From Takakia lepidozioides (Eukaryota > Streptophyta > Takakiopsida > Takakiales > Takakiaceae): a stretch of DNA of 64,000 bases. Within the stretch, counting starts at the first letter, position 1. Each line of letters opens with the position of its first letter. The stretch is taken from the NCBI GenBank assembly GCA_030704615.1, contig CM060731.1, positions 63,840,756 to 63,904,755 on the forward strand, read 5' to 3'. The position numbers and the translations under genes were made by a program. The notes beneath the pieces were generated by a model that saw nothing but the letters and a program-made list of their open reading frames with translations, searched no databases and was not told where the DNA came from. Of this stretch, positions 11,214-22,527 are shown one piece after another.

Positions 11214-13491
11214 ATTAAGGGTTTTTAGTCTCTTAACCTCATGTTTGCCTTCTATTGAGGGATTTTGTCTCTTAGCAACCTGATTAATTACTAGGTCTTG
11301 AGTAATAAACTAAACAGAGTATCATCATTATTCTCTCATTATCAGAAAATAAGTACTTATGTTTGGAGATACCTTCCCCTGGCAGATGCATTCGTAGCTG
11401 CATGAAGCCATTGATTTCTGAGGTTTTTCTGTGTTGTTTTACAACCTACTCTTTCTGAGTGTTACTTAAACAGCTGACAGGATTACATTGTGAGAATCTG
11501 GGTGTTGGGGGCGAATCTGGGTGTTGGCGGGAGTTGTATGGATGGATAAGCACGATTAATGGATTCTAGTTGGAAACTGCATGTGAGGAATGTAGCCGGT
11601 GAGTGAGTGCACTGTGAAAATCACAGTCCAAGTGTGTAGCAAATAAAAACAGCTTACTGCTGTCATGACTGCTTCAAAAAAATTAGTTCAAAATTCTTAT
11701 CGCATCACGCGCTGAAACTGGCCTCATCATCAAGTGCCTTCTAGTTCTTACAAGAGAAGTTTAACACCTTGAGAGTTCTGCACTCTCATAAAGAATTGGC
11801 CCCTTCAAGTCCCCTCAGTTCTTGAGAGAAGTCTAATACTTCAAGAATTCTGTGCAGGACAAAGAACTAACGAACTAACCCCCAAGCCAAATTTCTGTAA
11901 CTATGACGAATATCATCATCAACATATGGATAAAAACTGTGTGCTGTCTGAGCTCTATGCTGAGCATGATGCTTCACCAGTTCACCAAGAAAGGCGAGCA
12001 GAGCAGATGATAAAAGAAAATAGCCTTACAAATGCATAAGGTGGTTGTAAGATCACTGCTAGACTGTTGCCTGAAGAGACCATAACTCTCAATCTCTAGT
12101 TTCACCTTCCTTCCTTGACATGAGGTTTACAAGATGCACCCTATTTATTTTGGGAGCTAATAGGCTAGCCTTGTTATATTTTCTTCTTTTCTTCTTGTTG
12201 CCATTTTAGTTGATTAATTTGATTGATGGCATTCATGTTATCTCTTATTGCTTGGATGTTTCTCTGAGAACAGATATTGTCACACAGAATGTATCAAACA
12301 CAATCACGTTGTTTCTCCCGGAAATGAGACAACTAATGACAACAAGAGAACAGGGAAGCCTACACCTCCGTGTGTGCCAAGAAGCTCACCTAAAACTTAC
12401 ACATTTCTATGTTCAATGCCAACAAACTCGTCAGCCAGAAACTAGTTAGGAAGGTTTGGAGAAGTACCCTGATTCACTATCATCTTCACGTCTCAGAACA
12501 TGTTTGAAGTGGAACGTTCCCAACAATCTCATCATCTGGATATATCAGAAACAAATGATCCAAAACTGAGTGGCATTCAAGTGGTTGTTGCCATCTCCAC
12601 TCAACCATCACTACCCATCCTGACAGTGTGTCAGTTGGGGTCACACTTTAGGTCATCTACCAGCTCATATAAAAATCCTTCAACACAAACAGGCTCTGCA
12701 ACCAACTAGCCATTGAAGGGAATTGCAGAGGCCCCAAGACTGCCTTCACTCACAACCAAGTGAGCAACACATCACTTATGCAGCAGACAGCCTATCGTCG
12801 CAGTTTAGATCAGCTATCAGCTATCAGCTCATATATAAATCCTTCAACACAAACATGGTCTGCAACCAACTAGCCATCCAAGGGAGTTCCAGAAGGCCCC
12901 AAAGTGAGCAACTCTCACGCAGCAGACAGCCTATCTAACAAGGCATCTACATTGACTGTTCAGACAGAAGTTGACCAGGACACCTAAACCCAAAGCCATA
13001 GCCACAGAATTGGGTTGCATATACAGGTGGAAAGCACAACACAGCTACCATCCTTCCAGTGGAATGATCAACCACTGGATACAGAAAACATGATTGTTGA
13101 CAGTAATTTGGCTCGAGGACCACTTCATCACTAGGAGTGAGCAGTCCGTCAGCACATGCGAGACGAGACTCACGCCAGGCAGTCTTCAGTACTAGATAAT
13201 CAGAATGCACAATCGGACAAACCATTTCTCCACCACCTCAGGTGAGTAATACTATTTCAAAGGATACAAAACAGGAGGTCACCATATCTATGGTGCCTAA
13301 AGAAAGCTGCCATGGTGTCCATCCCATCCATGGGCTTAGTTTGCGCAATGTAAGTGCTGAAGGTTCTTAAAGTCAACAATACCACATTCAATTGTAATTC
13401 TTCCAACAAAAAATAAGGATTATAATAACCCTCTCAAACCACAGGTGCCATGCACCCAGGAACAGTTGACAAACAGGTGAGGTACAACAGC
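11214..13491. other. region between convergent NDPK and B12D genes
   Basis: It holds the two 3' untranslated regions and a direct repeat (listed separately). I see no further gene. Short open stretches at 12210-12940 (plus) and 12947-13225 (minus) match no family I know and are probably chance. Confidence 0.45.
12655..12905. repeat. direct repeat, two units about 165 bases apart
   Basis: The string CAGCTCATATAAAAATCCTT and the following CAACACAAAC, CTGCAACCAACTAGCCAT and GGCCCCAA words occur at 12660-12740 and again at 12827-12902 with small changes. This is a simple local duplication. Confidence 0.75.
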
Positions 13492-14766
13492 TCACTTCGG
13501 ATCACTAAAGTATCTGTTAAAACTGGGCATTATCTGAGCTGGAGAACCTTTCACAAATTTACGCAATCCATTATCTCCGTAGCTCTCGCCTTCTTTGTGG
13601 TTCTCAAGAACACCTGCTGCCCGGTCATCCTTGTTGATTCTTCAGATGATGCACATGGGATCACACCACAAACTATCAATAAGTGTCACATAAATAGATA
13701 CAACCAACAAACACAAAGCATATCAAGGGAACTGCCTCCTCCTTCATGTGTATGTGTGCGTGAGATAGAGAGCCAACCTGACATCAGGGTTGATAGCAAG
13801 ATTGCGCCCTACAGCAAAGCCAGCTAAGCCAACAGCTGCTCCTAGTGCAAGGAACAGTGGATAAATCTGTTAACCATCCCCACCATTTCCTTCCCCTCAG
13901 ATTGGCACCATTCAAGTCTTGTCACAACGTCAGCAACACCAATCAGGGGGTTTCTAAGTTTCAAACCCCAGCTAGTACCTTTGACATTTCCAAGGTGTGG
14001 AAAAGGAACCATGCAGCTTCTAAGAATGCTGTGGCTTGAAGAACTTCGCACACTCGACAACTACCCACCCTACTACCATGCGGTTATAGAGCTTAAGTGA
14101 CATGCAAAAGAAGAAAACAGAGCTGACAATAATTGTACTACTCAATGTCTACCCCTCACAAGTCAACATCCATTACTATCGAGTCCAGGATTACGAATGA
14201 ATATAAAGCATATTAGTGCTCGCAGAAAGAGTGCCCGGAATCCAAGTGTCTGCAGGGAAGTTCGATCTCCCCAAACAGGACTGGCAGAAATATAGAAATG
14301 AAGGTGATTTCAATTCATTCTAAAGATAAACCATGGATTGTGAGCTGAGTAGTGGATAGCCCTCCACATAACTAACTAACGGGAGTACTATGAAACTAGC
14401 AGGTGCATGTGCGATGATCCTCGCAGAATCAGTATTTCGTGAGCAGCCAGGCTAGCGAATTCACGTGTGAAGACCACCCGGCAAGATGACAAGTACTTCG
14501 TATTCTCAAAGTAGACCCCTAGGGATTGTGCACCGTCAGAACCGAACCCTCTCTTTCCCCAACCCTAGGACACACAAACTTAGTCCTTGACCATGGCAGA
14601 GCCATCTTTGGAGTCCCAGTAGATGAAACACACGACTGCCCAATTCAGCTCAAGATTCTGTCAAAACAAAAACAAAGCTCGTGAGAAGAAAGTAGCTTCT
14701 TAAGTCACAAATCTCTCAGAATACCTCCGGCTTGATCCAACGCTTCGACCACGACATTTGAGCCAT
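13492..14766 (-). CDS. B12D: B12D-family mitochondrial protein, 92 aa
   Basis: Three exons (14766-14725, 13866-13778, 13639-13492) join in phase to 92 residues. The start MAQMSWSKRWIKPE matches the usual B12D beginning (RW.KPE.YPL). A single hydrophobic segment follows (LFLALGAAVGLAGFAVG, about residues 18-34), then RNLAINPDVR, RAAGVLENHKEGE and the C-terminal FVKGSPAQIMPSFN. B12D proteins are small plant proteins of the NDUFA4/MLRQ-like family, associated with the mitochondrial inner membrane and linked to respiration during germination and low oxygen. The length is normal for the family. It lies tail to tail with NDPK. The exon phases and motifs leave little doubt about the family; the exact biochemical role of B12D is not settled. 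Confidence 0.9.
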
Positions 14767-15118
14767 GAAAACCGGCCGGATTCAAATGAAAATCCCTCCA
14801 CCCAGATCCAGATCAAATCGGCCTGCTCCTCGACGTCTCAACTCTCTGTCCCTCTTCTCGACAAGGCCCAGCACCAACGTCATCCTTCACAAACAGCCAG
14901 GCCCGCCCGGGTCTTTCGGATGCCGTGCCCTGGCTAAACTCTCAACAGCGTTTAGCCTCAAGACACAAATAAATGACTGATTGACCCCCAAAAAAAGGAA
15001 AACAAAATGAGTGAATGGTTATTTGGAATTTTAATAAAAAATGACTGAATGGTTTGTTATTTTAAAATGAATATCAATGAAAGTATTGAGGGCTGCTATC
15101 CCCTCTTTAAAAAATATA
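14767..15118. other. intergenic with possible LINE 3' tail
   Basis: Around 14890-14990 the text ends in ACAAATAAATGACTGATTGA followed by a C/A run, resembling the 3' end of a non-LTR element. No coding part accompanies it. Otherwise nothing is seen. Confidence 0.25.
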
Positions 15119-15265
15119 CCAGACGATAGCTCAGTTGGATAGTGCACTATGTGCTAACCACGTGATCCGTTTGAGGTTCTTAACACGATAAAATCTCAGT
15201 CGACGAATACCGCTGGGTAAAATCTCTTTTGGATTTTTAGTAGGAGCCTAATACACCTTAGAAAC
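15119..15265 (+). mobile_element. tRNA-derived SINE, second family
   Basis: ACGATAGCTCAGTTGGATAG gives a near-perfect tRNA A box at about 15128; a weaker B box (TTTGAGGTTCTTAAC) follows about 45 bases later. The body runs on to about 15265 and differs from SINE family A. Confidence 0.55.
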
Positions 15266-15864
15266 TTCTTGAATTGAATTCACACACAAATATTGAAATA
15301 TCCGCTTAGGAAAAAAGATCCACTGCGGGCAGTTTGCAACTAGCTATAATGCAGTGTCAAACCAAAACACAGGGAACCCATGCTTGATCCTTCTTCATAG
15401 CGTCTCCGAATGTAAAAGAAAATCATGACCAAATGCATCTTCTTTTAAACTGCATTGGAGCTACGTGAAAAAATACCTGGCGAATGCGATATTGTTGTCA
15501 ACTGTGTCGTTTAAAATATAACCCATCGGGCGTTTTGTCTTTGAGGTCAAGCACTCCTGACTTGCCTTTGATTTTATAATGATCGGACGATGAACTGAGA
15601 TATACATATCAAGATTTAGCTCCTGGTGACTACCACTATCTCAATCCTATCATTGTGTCATCGCAGATGATGCAGATTATGAGTACTGTGTATGAGCTCT
15701 CACAGCTGGAATTTGCAGCGAGACTTGTCCCCAGAGTTCTTCAAAGACAAATATCTATCAAGGGCCTAAGTTTTGCGAAGTTGCATTGCAACTTATTGCT
15801 GGACAATGGTTGTAGTCTAAGGATTCCAAACCCATTATGCTCTACAATACTCTCATAAAACCAA

Positions 15865-16400
15865 TTTGTCACGACGCATCCGGGATGCTTCGACGCTGGG
15901 GGGCCACAGCGGGGTCGCAGTCGCGGCAGCCCAACGATGCTTTTGCGACGGCAGGGGGTCGCAATGTTCAGAAGAGGGACAAAAACAAAAACATAAAAAT
16001 AAAAATAAAAATAAAAAACCCGCTGTCGCAACAACGTCGCTGGGCTGCCACGAGCTGGGGCTGTGGCGCTGCCACGTCCCGGCGATGCCGTTGTAACCCA
16101 CTGGCATCGCAGCCTCCCGGGGGCATCACAAACCCCCAATACGCTGGCGAGGGTGCCTAAGTGGGACGGGGTGCCGTTGCGACCCGCCCGGCGTCACTGC
16201 CTCCCAGGAGCGTCGCAAGCAACCCCCTATCGCGGTGGCGGTCACGCCCCGATTTCGGCGACGTTGTGGCACAACGTCACCTCAACGCCCTGACATCGCA
16301 AGGCCGAGGGCGGGCCCCCTATGCGACGCTGCAATCGCAGTGGGGTCGCCACGTCCGGCGCAGGGAGGGTTGTGGGCAGTGGCTACCCTAAACGTAGTAG
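15865..16400. repeat. GC-rich island dense in GCGAC/GTCGC words
   Basis: About 530 bases of strongly GC-rich sequence contain more than twenty GTCGC, GCGAC or CGTCGC words on both strands, broken by an A-rich run at 15978-16016. Several long frames are open in it on both strands simply because GC-rich text lacks stops; none shows a protein family. Composition differs sharply from both flanks, so it is probably the interior of an inserted element. Confidence 0.55.
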
Positions 16401-16538
16401 TGGTAGCAGGGAGTCGTTGTGCATGCTAATGTTTTAGCTTCTGTGTTCCGCTTTAGCATCACACCATTACATTGTTTGGGTTATAGCGTCGTCTAAGGCA
16501 TTTACAGCGCAGTTACAACCAGTGATCAACACACAATA

Positions 16539-16982
16539 GTGACCAACAGCAAGACTTCTTTTTATGTGCCTGAGCATCTTCCCCAAACTCTTGCTTACTT
16601 CAAGAATGAGGTTGTTATCATTGAGTCATGGGCTAGAGAGAGAGGTGTTAATGATGAACAAGTAACAACAATATTGAGGGCCCTGAATGTGAGTTATTTG
16701 TTGTGTTTGAAATGTCGTACAAAGGTAAGCTGGTCTGTCGTCCTGCAAACTACATGTTCATTTGGAGACCTATCACACAGCTTTAGTGTTGGGTGGTGTC
16801 ATTGTCAAAGTGTTTGTCACCGTCTTGATTTACCAAATGCAGAGGATGTCACTGTACAATATGCCTATGGAACTGTCATGGAGGAAAAATGGGAATTTAT
16901 CCCTGCAGGTCATGTCATGTTAGTTGTGAAATTGTTTGGCACATTTGGCATTCATTCCACAAGCAAATGTGGAAACACTTGA
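16539..16982 (+). other. open frame upstream of the piggyBac relic, unrecognised
   Basis: A 147-residue plus-strand frame reads plausibly as protein (SFYVPEHLPQTLAYF, ESWARERGVNDEQV) but matches no family I can name. It may be an N-terminal part or a passenger of the piggyBac-like element that follows. Confidence 0.3.
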
Positions 16983-16994
16983 TGGGTTAGAAAA

Positions 16995-18955
16995 TGCGCC
17001 AGTAAATGCGATGTGAGAATGCGCCAGTAAACGTGATGTTGGGATTGCATGTCCATGAACCTACCCCTGACTCTGATTTTGAAACTGAATCGGATTCTGA
17101 TTTTGATCCTGAAGATGAGGAGGCAAACATGAGAGAACCTTGGACTGACCCTGTTGGGATTGAGGCTTTCATTGACGACCATGGGTTGGCTGCACACGAA
17201 TTGGGATTGATGTATGACGACATTGTGGATGGTCACCACATTGATCCAAAGAAAATGTTTGCTAACAATATGTGGAATTCTGGCACAAAGGTGTTGTCTC
17301 CTCTAGTTTGGAAAGGAGGCTATTTTGGACAAATTTTACCTTGGAATGATGTTGCAAGCCATGTAGATTACTTCAACCTATTCTGGCCTATGCCAATTTT
17401 ACGCAAATCTTGTAACATGACGAACCTTTATGCGCAAACGGTTGGTCCAAGAGGTACAACCAAAGGTGGATTGTGGTGGCATCCTGTGGTACCCACTGAA
17501 CTGAGAGCATGGATCATGTGGATTTGTATTCTCATGGGGGTCAAGAAATTTCCATCCACAAGGAACTACTGGAAGTCATGTTCTGCGTTTTTCCTATGTC
17601 CTATCATTAGTTGTCCTCACGTGTGCACATTTGGTAGACAATGCTTTTGTTGAAATTGACCAAGAATCTACTGACTATGATAAGATAGCGAATACGAGGT
17701 GGTTGGTTGATGCACATAGCCGTTTGTACAAGTTGTACTATGCCCCTGAGCATAATGTTACGGTGGACAATCAAATCATGATAAAGTACTTTGGCAAGTA
17801 CTAGAGTATTAGGCAGTTTATGCAAGACAGGGCCTGTTAGATGGGGGGTAAAGGTTTGGTGTCTTGCTAATTCCGGGTCTAAGTATGTGCTAAAATTAGT
17901 CGAAGTGTATTTGGGAAAAGATGATTCAATTAAAAAAAGTATGACGCCTCTCGAAGGGAGCGACGTAACCTATGGAGTCACTTCACCCCCAAGGGCTACT
18001 GCCTTCCGCTAGGAAGGTGGACACCTTCATGACACAACAGACCGTGGTTTGAACCCACAACCACATCCAACGTGGTATGTGCCCATTACCACTGGGCTAC
18101 ATGCTGGTTGTCGATGATTCAATTAACAATAATAAGAGGCAAGGGTATGGGGTGGTTTCTCATTTGCTGGAGGGTTTTCATGGGGTTGGCCACATTGTCA
18201 CTTGTGATAATTTCTTCACAAGCCCAACCCTATTCTATGATTTGCTGGACAAAGACATATATGCTACATGGACTTATTAAACAAACCGAATTGGCTGGTC
18301 TGATGCTTTGACATTGGGCAAAGTTGGGGAGAGAGGCAACTTGGTTTGGAGGATGCATTACTCAAACAAATTGGCTGCTATTTAAACTTGGTTCAACAAC
18401 AAGCCTATCTGTTTGTTGTCAACAACGATGTCTCCAGTGGCGGAGGGGTTTGATTGTTTTGTGCCTCGCCAGTATGATCATGCTAAGAGAACGATGCCTA
18501 CTTCCCCAATTTTGAAGCATTACCAGCAGCATATATATAAGAGGGATTGATGTACAGGACCAGCTTCGGGGAAATTTTAGTGTGCAACCGCGAGATCATA
18601 AATTATGGTGATGTCACATTTTTCTTTGGTTGCTTGATATTAGCCTTGTAAACGCTTACATACTTCATGGATCATTCATGAGAGGTTGAGGAAGGACTCA
18701 TCTCTCGCACCTTTCCTTCAATATAGCAGTAGCCTCCTCGTTGATACAAGGGTGGGGTGGCCCCAAGCGAACGACGGGCACTGGGTGCAAAGTGCCCAAT
18801 CCACAACCGATGTATTTCTCGTACAAATCTACTCATCGGTGGCTTGGTATGGAGTGTGGGCAAAGGCAGAGGCACTACTGTCCTACTTGTGGGAATGTGG
18901 CAATATGGCAAGTGGCCAATGTTTTGTGAAGTTACATTTCGTGAAAGGCTAATAT
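16995..18955 (+). pseudogene. piggyBac-type transposase, broken
   Basis: This is a DDD transposase of the piggyBac superfamily (DDE_Tnp_1_7), which cuts and pastes at TTAA. After an acidic N-terminal region with DSDFETESDSDFDPEDEE come the marks of the catalytic core: ELRAWIMWICILMGV and RNYW; VTVDNQIMIKYFGK (first D, near 17765); RWGVKVWCLANS; CDNFFTSPTLFYDLL (second D, near 18206); and DVQDQLRGNFSVQPRDHK (third D, near 18548). A cysteine-rich tail, CGQRQRHYCPTCGN, sits near 18850. The gene is dead: frameshifts lie near 17580 and 17830, stops include those near 17803, 18279 and 18383, and a SINE is inserted at 17933-18112. A matching right terminus may be at 20998-21012. The superfamily call is strong; the element limits are not fixed. 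Confidence 0.8.
17933..18112 (-). mobile_element. SINE family A, copy 2, inserted in the transposase
   Basis: On the minus strand it has a tRNA-like head with A box TAGCCCAGTGGTAATGGGC and B box GTGGGTTCAAACCAC, a body with AGGTGTCCACCTTCC and GGGGGTGAAGTGAC, and a short T-rich 3' tail. It is flanked by a perfect 13-bp target duplication, gatgattcaatta, at 17920-17932 and 18113-18125. Removing element and duplication restores the reading of the transposase (GKDDS into INNNKRQGYG). It is 180 bases long. Confidence 0.9.
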
Positions 18956-19491
18956 AGGTAATCTGATTTGTACTGTTGATGTGCACTTACTTATACTAGT
19001 GTGGTAGGGGGATGACAGCAACATGACATGCCCAATTCGCAAGGAAGTGGAAGTTAGCATGCGACTGGCCTGTGTAATTGTGGGCATGTGTATATGTACC
19101 AGTTGCATTATGTATGTGGCGCTATGTTGCTCTTCTGCTTGAAGGCGGTCGTATTAGGAGGGCTTGAATCTGTGTAGACTTCACAGAGCACTAGGTTGAT
19201 TTGATGCCAACAGTGTGGGGTTGGCTCTAGGGAGGCCACTTCCAAATATTCCGATACTATGTGCAAAAATATAGGATACAATATATAAAATTTAGAAAAC
19301 AATTACAAATAAACATGGGTACCAATATATCGTGGTTTCAGAATTTAAATGAATATAGGGTCTGGAATATAGATTTATTTTTATTTTTTTACAACTACCA
19401 ATAGGGTCCTGATAAAGACCTGGGACGCGTGTCGTCTAGTTACTGGTTTATCAAGTGGGCTAGACTTGGATTTGGGGACCTGAACTATTGA
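18956..19491. other. no gene recognised
   Basis: AT-rich sequence downstream of the transposase, without a recognisable family or RNA gene. Confidence 0.4.
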
Positions 19492-19674
19492 CGACACTTG
19501 GTTTGCAAATCTAAATGGCACCTTAAATTCAAGTATGATGTAACAGATACTAAATGGATAGACATAGATTCAATCATTAGTTCAATTACTATGACTTTTG
19601 ACAAAGTTCAGAGTGCTTACAGCTTGAATGCTACCGATGCCCAAGCCTTGGATGAGTTTGTTTCGACCAAATAA
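19492..19674 (+). pseudogene. coding-like remnant, unrecognised
   Basis: A 61-codon plus-strand frame ending in TAA reads smoothly (KWHLKFKYDVTDTKWID, then YSLNATDAQALDEFV) and looks protein-like in composition. An upstream stop truncates it. I do not recognise it; it may be a transposon passenger or the last exon of a lost gene. Confidence 0.3.
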
Positions 19675-20414
19675 TTAATGAACTATTTTTTGCTGAAAAA
19701 AAAAAACTTTATTGCATTGTTACTATAGCATGCTTGAAATTTGTTAGCAGCAGTAAAATATAATTAACATAGCCTTTCACAAAAATATTGAAGTATAGGG
19801 TGGCCGATAAAGACCAAAATAAAAACAATACCCTCATACAAATTACCATTTTTTTCGCACGTGATGTATAAAAAATATAGGGAGTGGCTCCCCCGAGGGT
19901 TGGCTTACCTTGTACATGTGTGTATTTGGGACTAGTATGGTATGGGTTGGGGCTGGTTTGGGGGTTGGCTGGATATATTTGTATCCATGATGAAGCATCA
20001 TATTTTAGGGTTCAATATGTACACAAGAAGAAATATGTATATGGAGGTACTAACATGGTTATAGTTTTAGATTGAGAACTAACATTCCTTTGCTACTGCA
20101 GGAGATGTGGGGGTGAGTGTTGCATTGCATCTTGCATTGCACTCGGGTCACATGACATTGGTGAGGGCAAGCCTAACTATACTACAATTTCCCTATCTTA
20201 TCCATTTAGGGCATACAAGCATGGCTCGCATTTTTTAACCTTGGTGTGTAGGCGTTGACCGACCTTCACATTGCTATCATACCTGCATTTGTTGGCTGCC
20301 TCTAGAGGCTGATGTGCCAATGAAATATGCATTCATATAGAAGCATGTAGGTTTTACTAGTCTCCTTTCAGCCGGGGGTGTGTACATGCGGGGGGATGCC
20401 ATCTGCAACCTAAG

Positions 20415-20600
20415 CATTCACCAGCACAAGCACAATCCTTGGCCAACAAATTGACAGGACCATGTGCACAGCTGCCTGAGCAAGCACAAGCCCAAGCCCA
20501 AGGCCAACAAATTGACAAGACCATGTGCACAGCAGCCTGAGCCCTAACCAGCACGCGGCGGAAGCCCAAGGCCAGTAAAATTGGCAAACACTTGCACAAT
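20415..20600. repeat. tandem repeat, about 70-base unit, three copies
   Basis: GGCCAACAAATTGACA, ACCATGTGCACAGC and GCCTGAGC words recur about 70 bases apart, with the last copy degraded (GGCCAGTAAAATTGGCA near 20570). No coding sense is evident. Confidence 0.65.
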
Positions 20601-20997
20601 TAGAAGGCTAGCAAAACGTAATGTGCACAAAAGCTACAGGGCCATCTTCTCACCCTGTTTGGCCCCACGAATCTTCCCCAGCTGGCAGCCCATGCATGAG
20701 CACATGAAGGGTGAAATAAAACACCTACTCATAGGATGAACCCGAACAAATTTCATCCCGTCAATAAAAGTTGGAATTTATTCCAACTTTTTGTAAGTTT
20801 TTGGGAAAGGGCCCAAAAAATGGGGCCCACACTCAACAGTGGCGTTTTCGCTCGTTTTTCGCTGATTGGGCTGAAAATTTCCAGATGTCTACAAGAGCTT
20901 AGGTAGGAACCTAATGTCCGGTCAACTTTTGCAAATTCTTTTTTTCAGCAAGAAATGTGGGTCAATTTTTAAGAGAAAAAACAACATAGAGCAATGG

Positions 20998-21012
20998 GCA
21001 TTTAAGGGTTAA
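20998..21012. mobile_element. piggyBac-like right terminus with TTAA
   Basis: GCATTTAAGGG plus TTAA repeats the 15 bases at 3346-3360. It lies about 2 kb downstream of the transposase relic and could be its right end. I could not find the matching left end (CCCTTAAATGC following TTAA) upstream of 16.5 kb. Confidence 0.45.
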
Positions 21013-21922
21013 CATCTGTCATCATTGCTTCCTTGACATCAATGAATTGGACATAATTGAAAAGATTAGGCTACTCCATGAAAGTTATGTTGCATAATAT
21101 AATACCACTCCGTGCTACACTTTGTACACATCCTCCTCAACATATATTCTAAAAAGACTTGTTTTGTGATGTAGAAATTTAAATAATGAATTTAATGTCA
21201 ATACGCAGACACATCTTATGCCGCTTTTGACCTTGGTTATCAAGGTCCCTTGTTTCTTTCAAGGATTTTTCATTGTGTCTAGGATATGACTCCTTAGCGG
21301 GATTGTTGTTGTAATGTTTTAAATTGTATAAACCAAACTATCTTAGAAGATGAGACATGCCAAACAAAAAATCCAACTATATAATCATATTTAAAGACAT
21401 ACTTTATAGTACCATAGCTTGTATTAAATGCATTTTTTTAGTAGATCAGAGGCTTTTGCAAGATTTTTTTTTTTTGGTTGTCTTAATGAAAGAACCAACC
21501 TAAGCTATTATTTTTAAAAATTAAAAATAAAAATCGTTGTCCATTTTCTCTTTAAACAAGAGATTTCACTTTGTCATGGCCTTTGACTAGATATTGAACT
21601 CCTAAATATCAATGCAATTTGGAATAATTGGGCAAGTAAGATTAGCACCCCTGCCATTAGCATATTATTCTACCAAGCAAGTTCTTTTGTGGACTATGAG
21701 AATGTAGATTGATCTACTAGCCTTAAGTATTCTAGATAAATTCTAGCAACAAATGAAATGCAACATGTATGAGGTCAACTGGAGGCACAAAAGAAGTTTA
21801 AGGAAGGGGAAATCCAAGACTCAACTTTCTTTTGCAGCATGTAGTCTCAGTATTGCTAGGTTCTTAATTGATTTGTTCCCTGTCTTTTCTATCTCTCTTG
21901 CAGGTTGGCACTAATGTGTCAT
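21013..21922. other. AT-rich intergenic
   Basis: No gene or structured repeat seen. The last 40 bases (CTCTTGCAGGTTGGCACTAA) resemble words at 26090 and 26165, beyond the Ty3 element. Confidence 0.4.
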
Positions 21923-22146
21923 GGTTTTAGTCATGGTTAACTAGAATTACCTACTTCTAGTTAACTAGGACATTTTGGATATTTATATTTGTATTTTGTG
22001 TGTTGGGACTTCATTTGGTCTCACATGCCAAGTGAGGTGTCAAACCTCACTTGGGACATGGGAATGGGTTTTCCCCTTGTGAGTGTTGAGGAGGGCCCAT
22101 CTTCTTGTAGTTGAGCCTCCATGAGCCTCTCCCACCTCCATAGCTC
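21923..22146 (+). repeat. 5' terminal repeat of the Ty3/gypsy element
   Basis: These 224 bases recur at 25596-25819 in the same orientation; by eye I count four differences. They flank a Ty3/gypsy pol region, so they act as long terminal repeats. The repeat starts with an inverted pair (TTAACTAGAA and TTCTAGTTAA). It lacks the usual TG...CA borders, so the true LTR edges may lie a little outside the part I can align. Confidence 0.75.
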
Positions 22147-22258
22147 AACTTGTCAATTTGGGATGAATGCATTGCAAAGTAAGATAATGCAATCTTGCAT
22201 GCATGTTGGGGGGAAGATACCATGAAGAGGTGTTTCTTACTATACTCTACAAACCCTA

Positions 22259-22500
22259 GTCTCCATACTCTTCAAGAAACTGTGTATGGGCTCCCTCTGC
22301 CCATCATACCTTTTTAAGAACAATGTATGGAATCCAACTACACTTTTTGAACAGTGTATGGGCCCCCTCTGCCCTACATACGTGTTTTTGAAAAGTGTAT
22401 GGGCTCCCTCTGCCCCCACCATACACTTTTTTGAACGGAGTATGGATATAAGTGGAGAGACTTTGCCTACCATACGTTGTCATTAAAAGTGTATGACATC
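22259..22500. repeat. tandem units with internal inverted repeats
   Basis: About five units of roughly 50 bases carry GTGTATGGGCTCCCTCTGCC and then a word like CCATACACTTTTTTGAA. AGTGTATGG pairs with CCATACACT, so each unit could form a hairpin. The array lies in the leader region of the Ty3/gypsy element. Confidence 0.7.
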
Positions 22501-22527
22501 TAGGGTGTATCTGGAGGAGTATTGCCT

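Noticed and set aside
12947-13225. A minus-strand protein of 92 residues
   Set aside because: No family resemblance and no splice context linking it to B12D; probably chance.
13842-14060. A SINE-like B box on the minus strand (GGGGTTTGAAACTTAG)
   Set aside because: No A box lies at the right distance upstream on that strand, and the segment is simply B12D intron sequence.
15866-16391. Several overlapping long open frames in the GC-rich island
   Set aside because: They occur in many frames on both strands at once, are low-complexity (R, A, G, P), and reflect scarcity of stops in GC-rich DNA.
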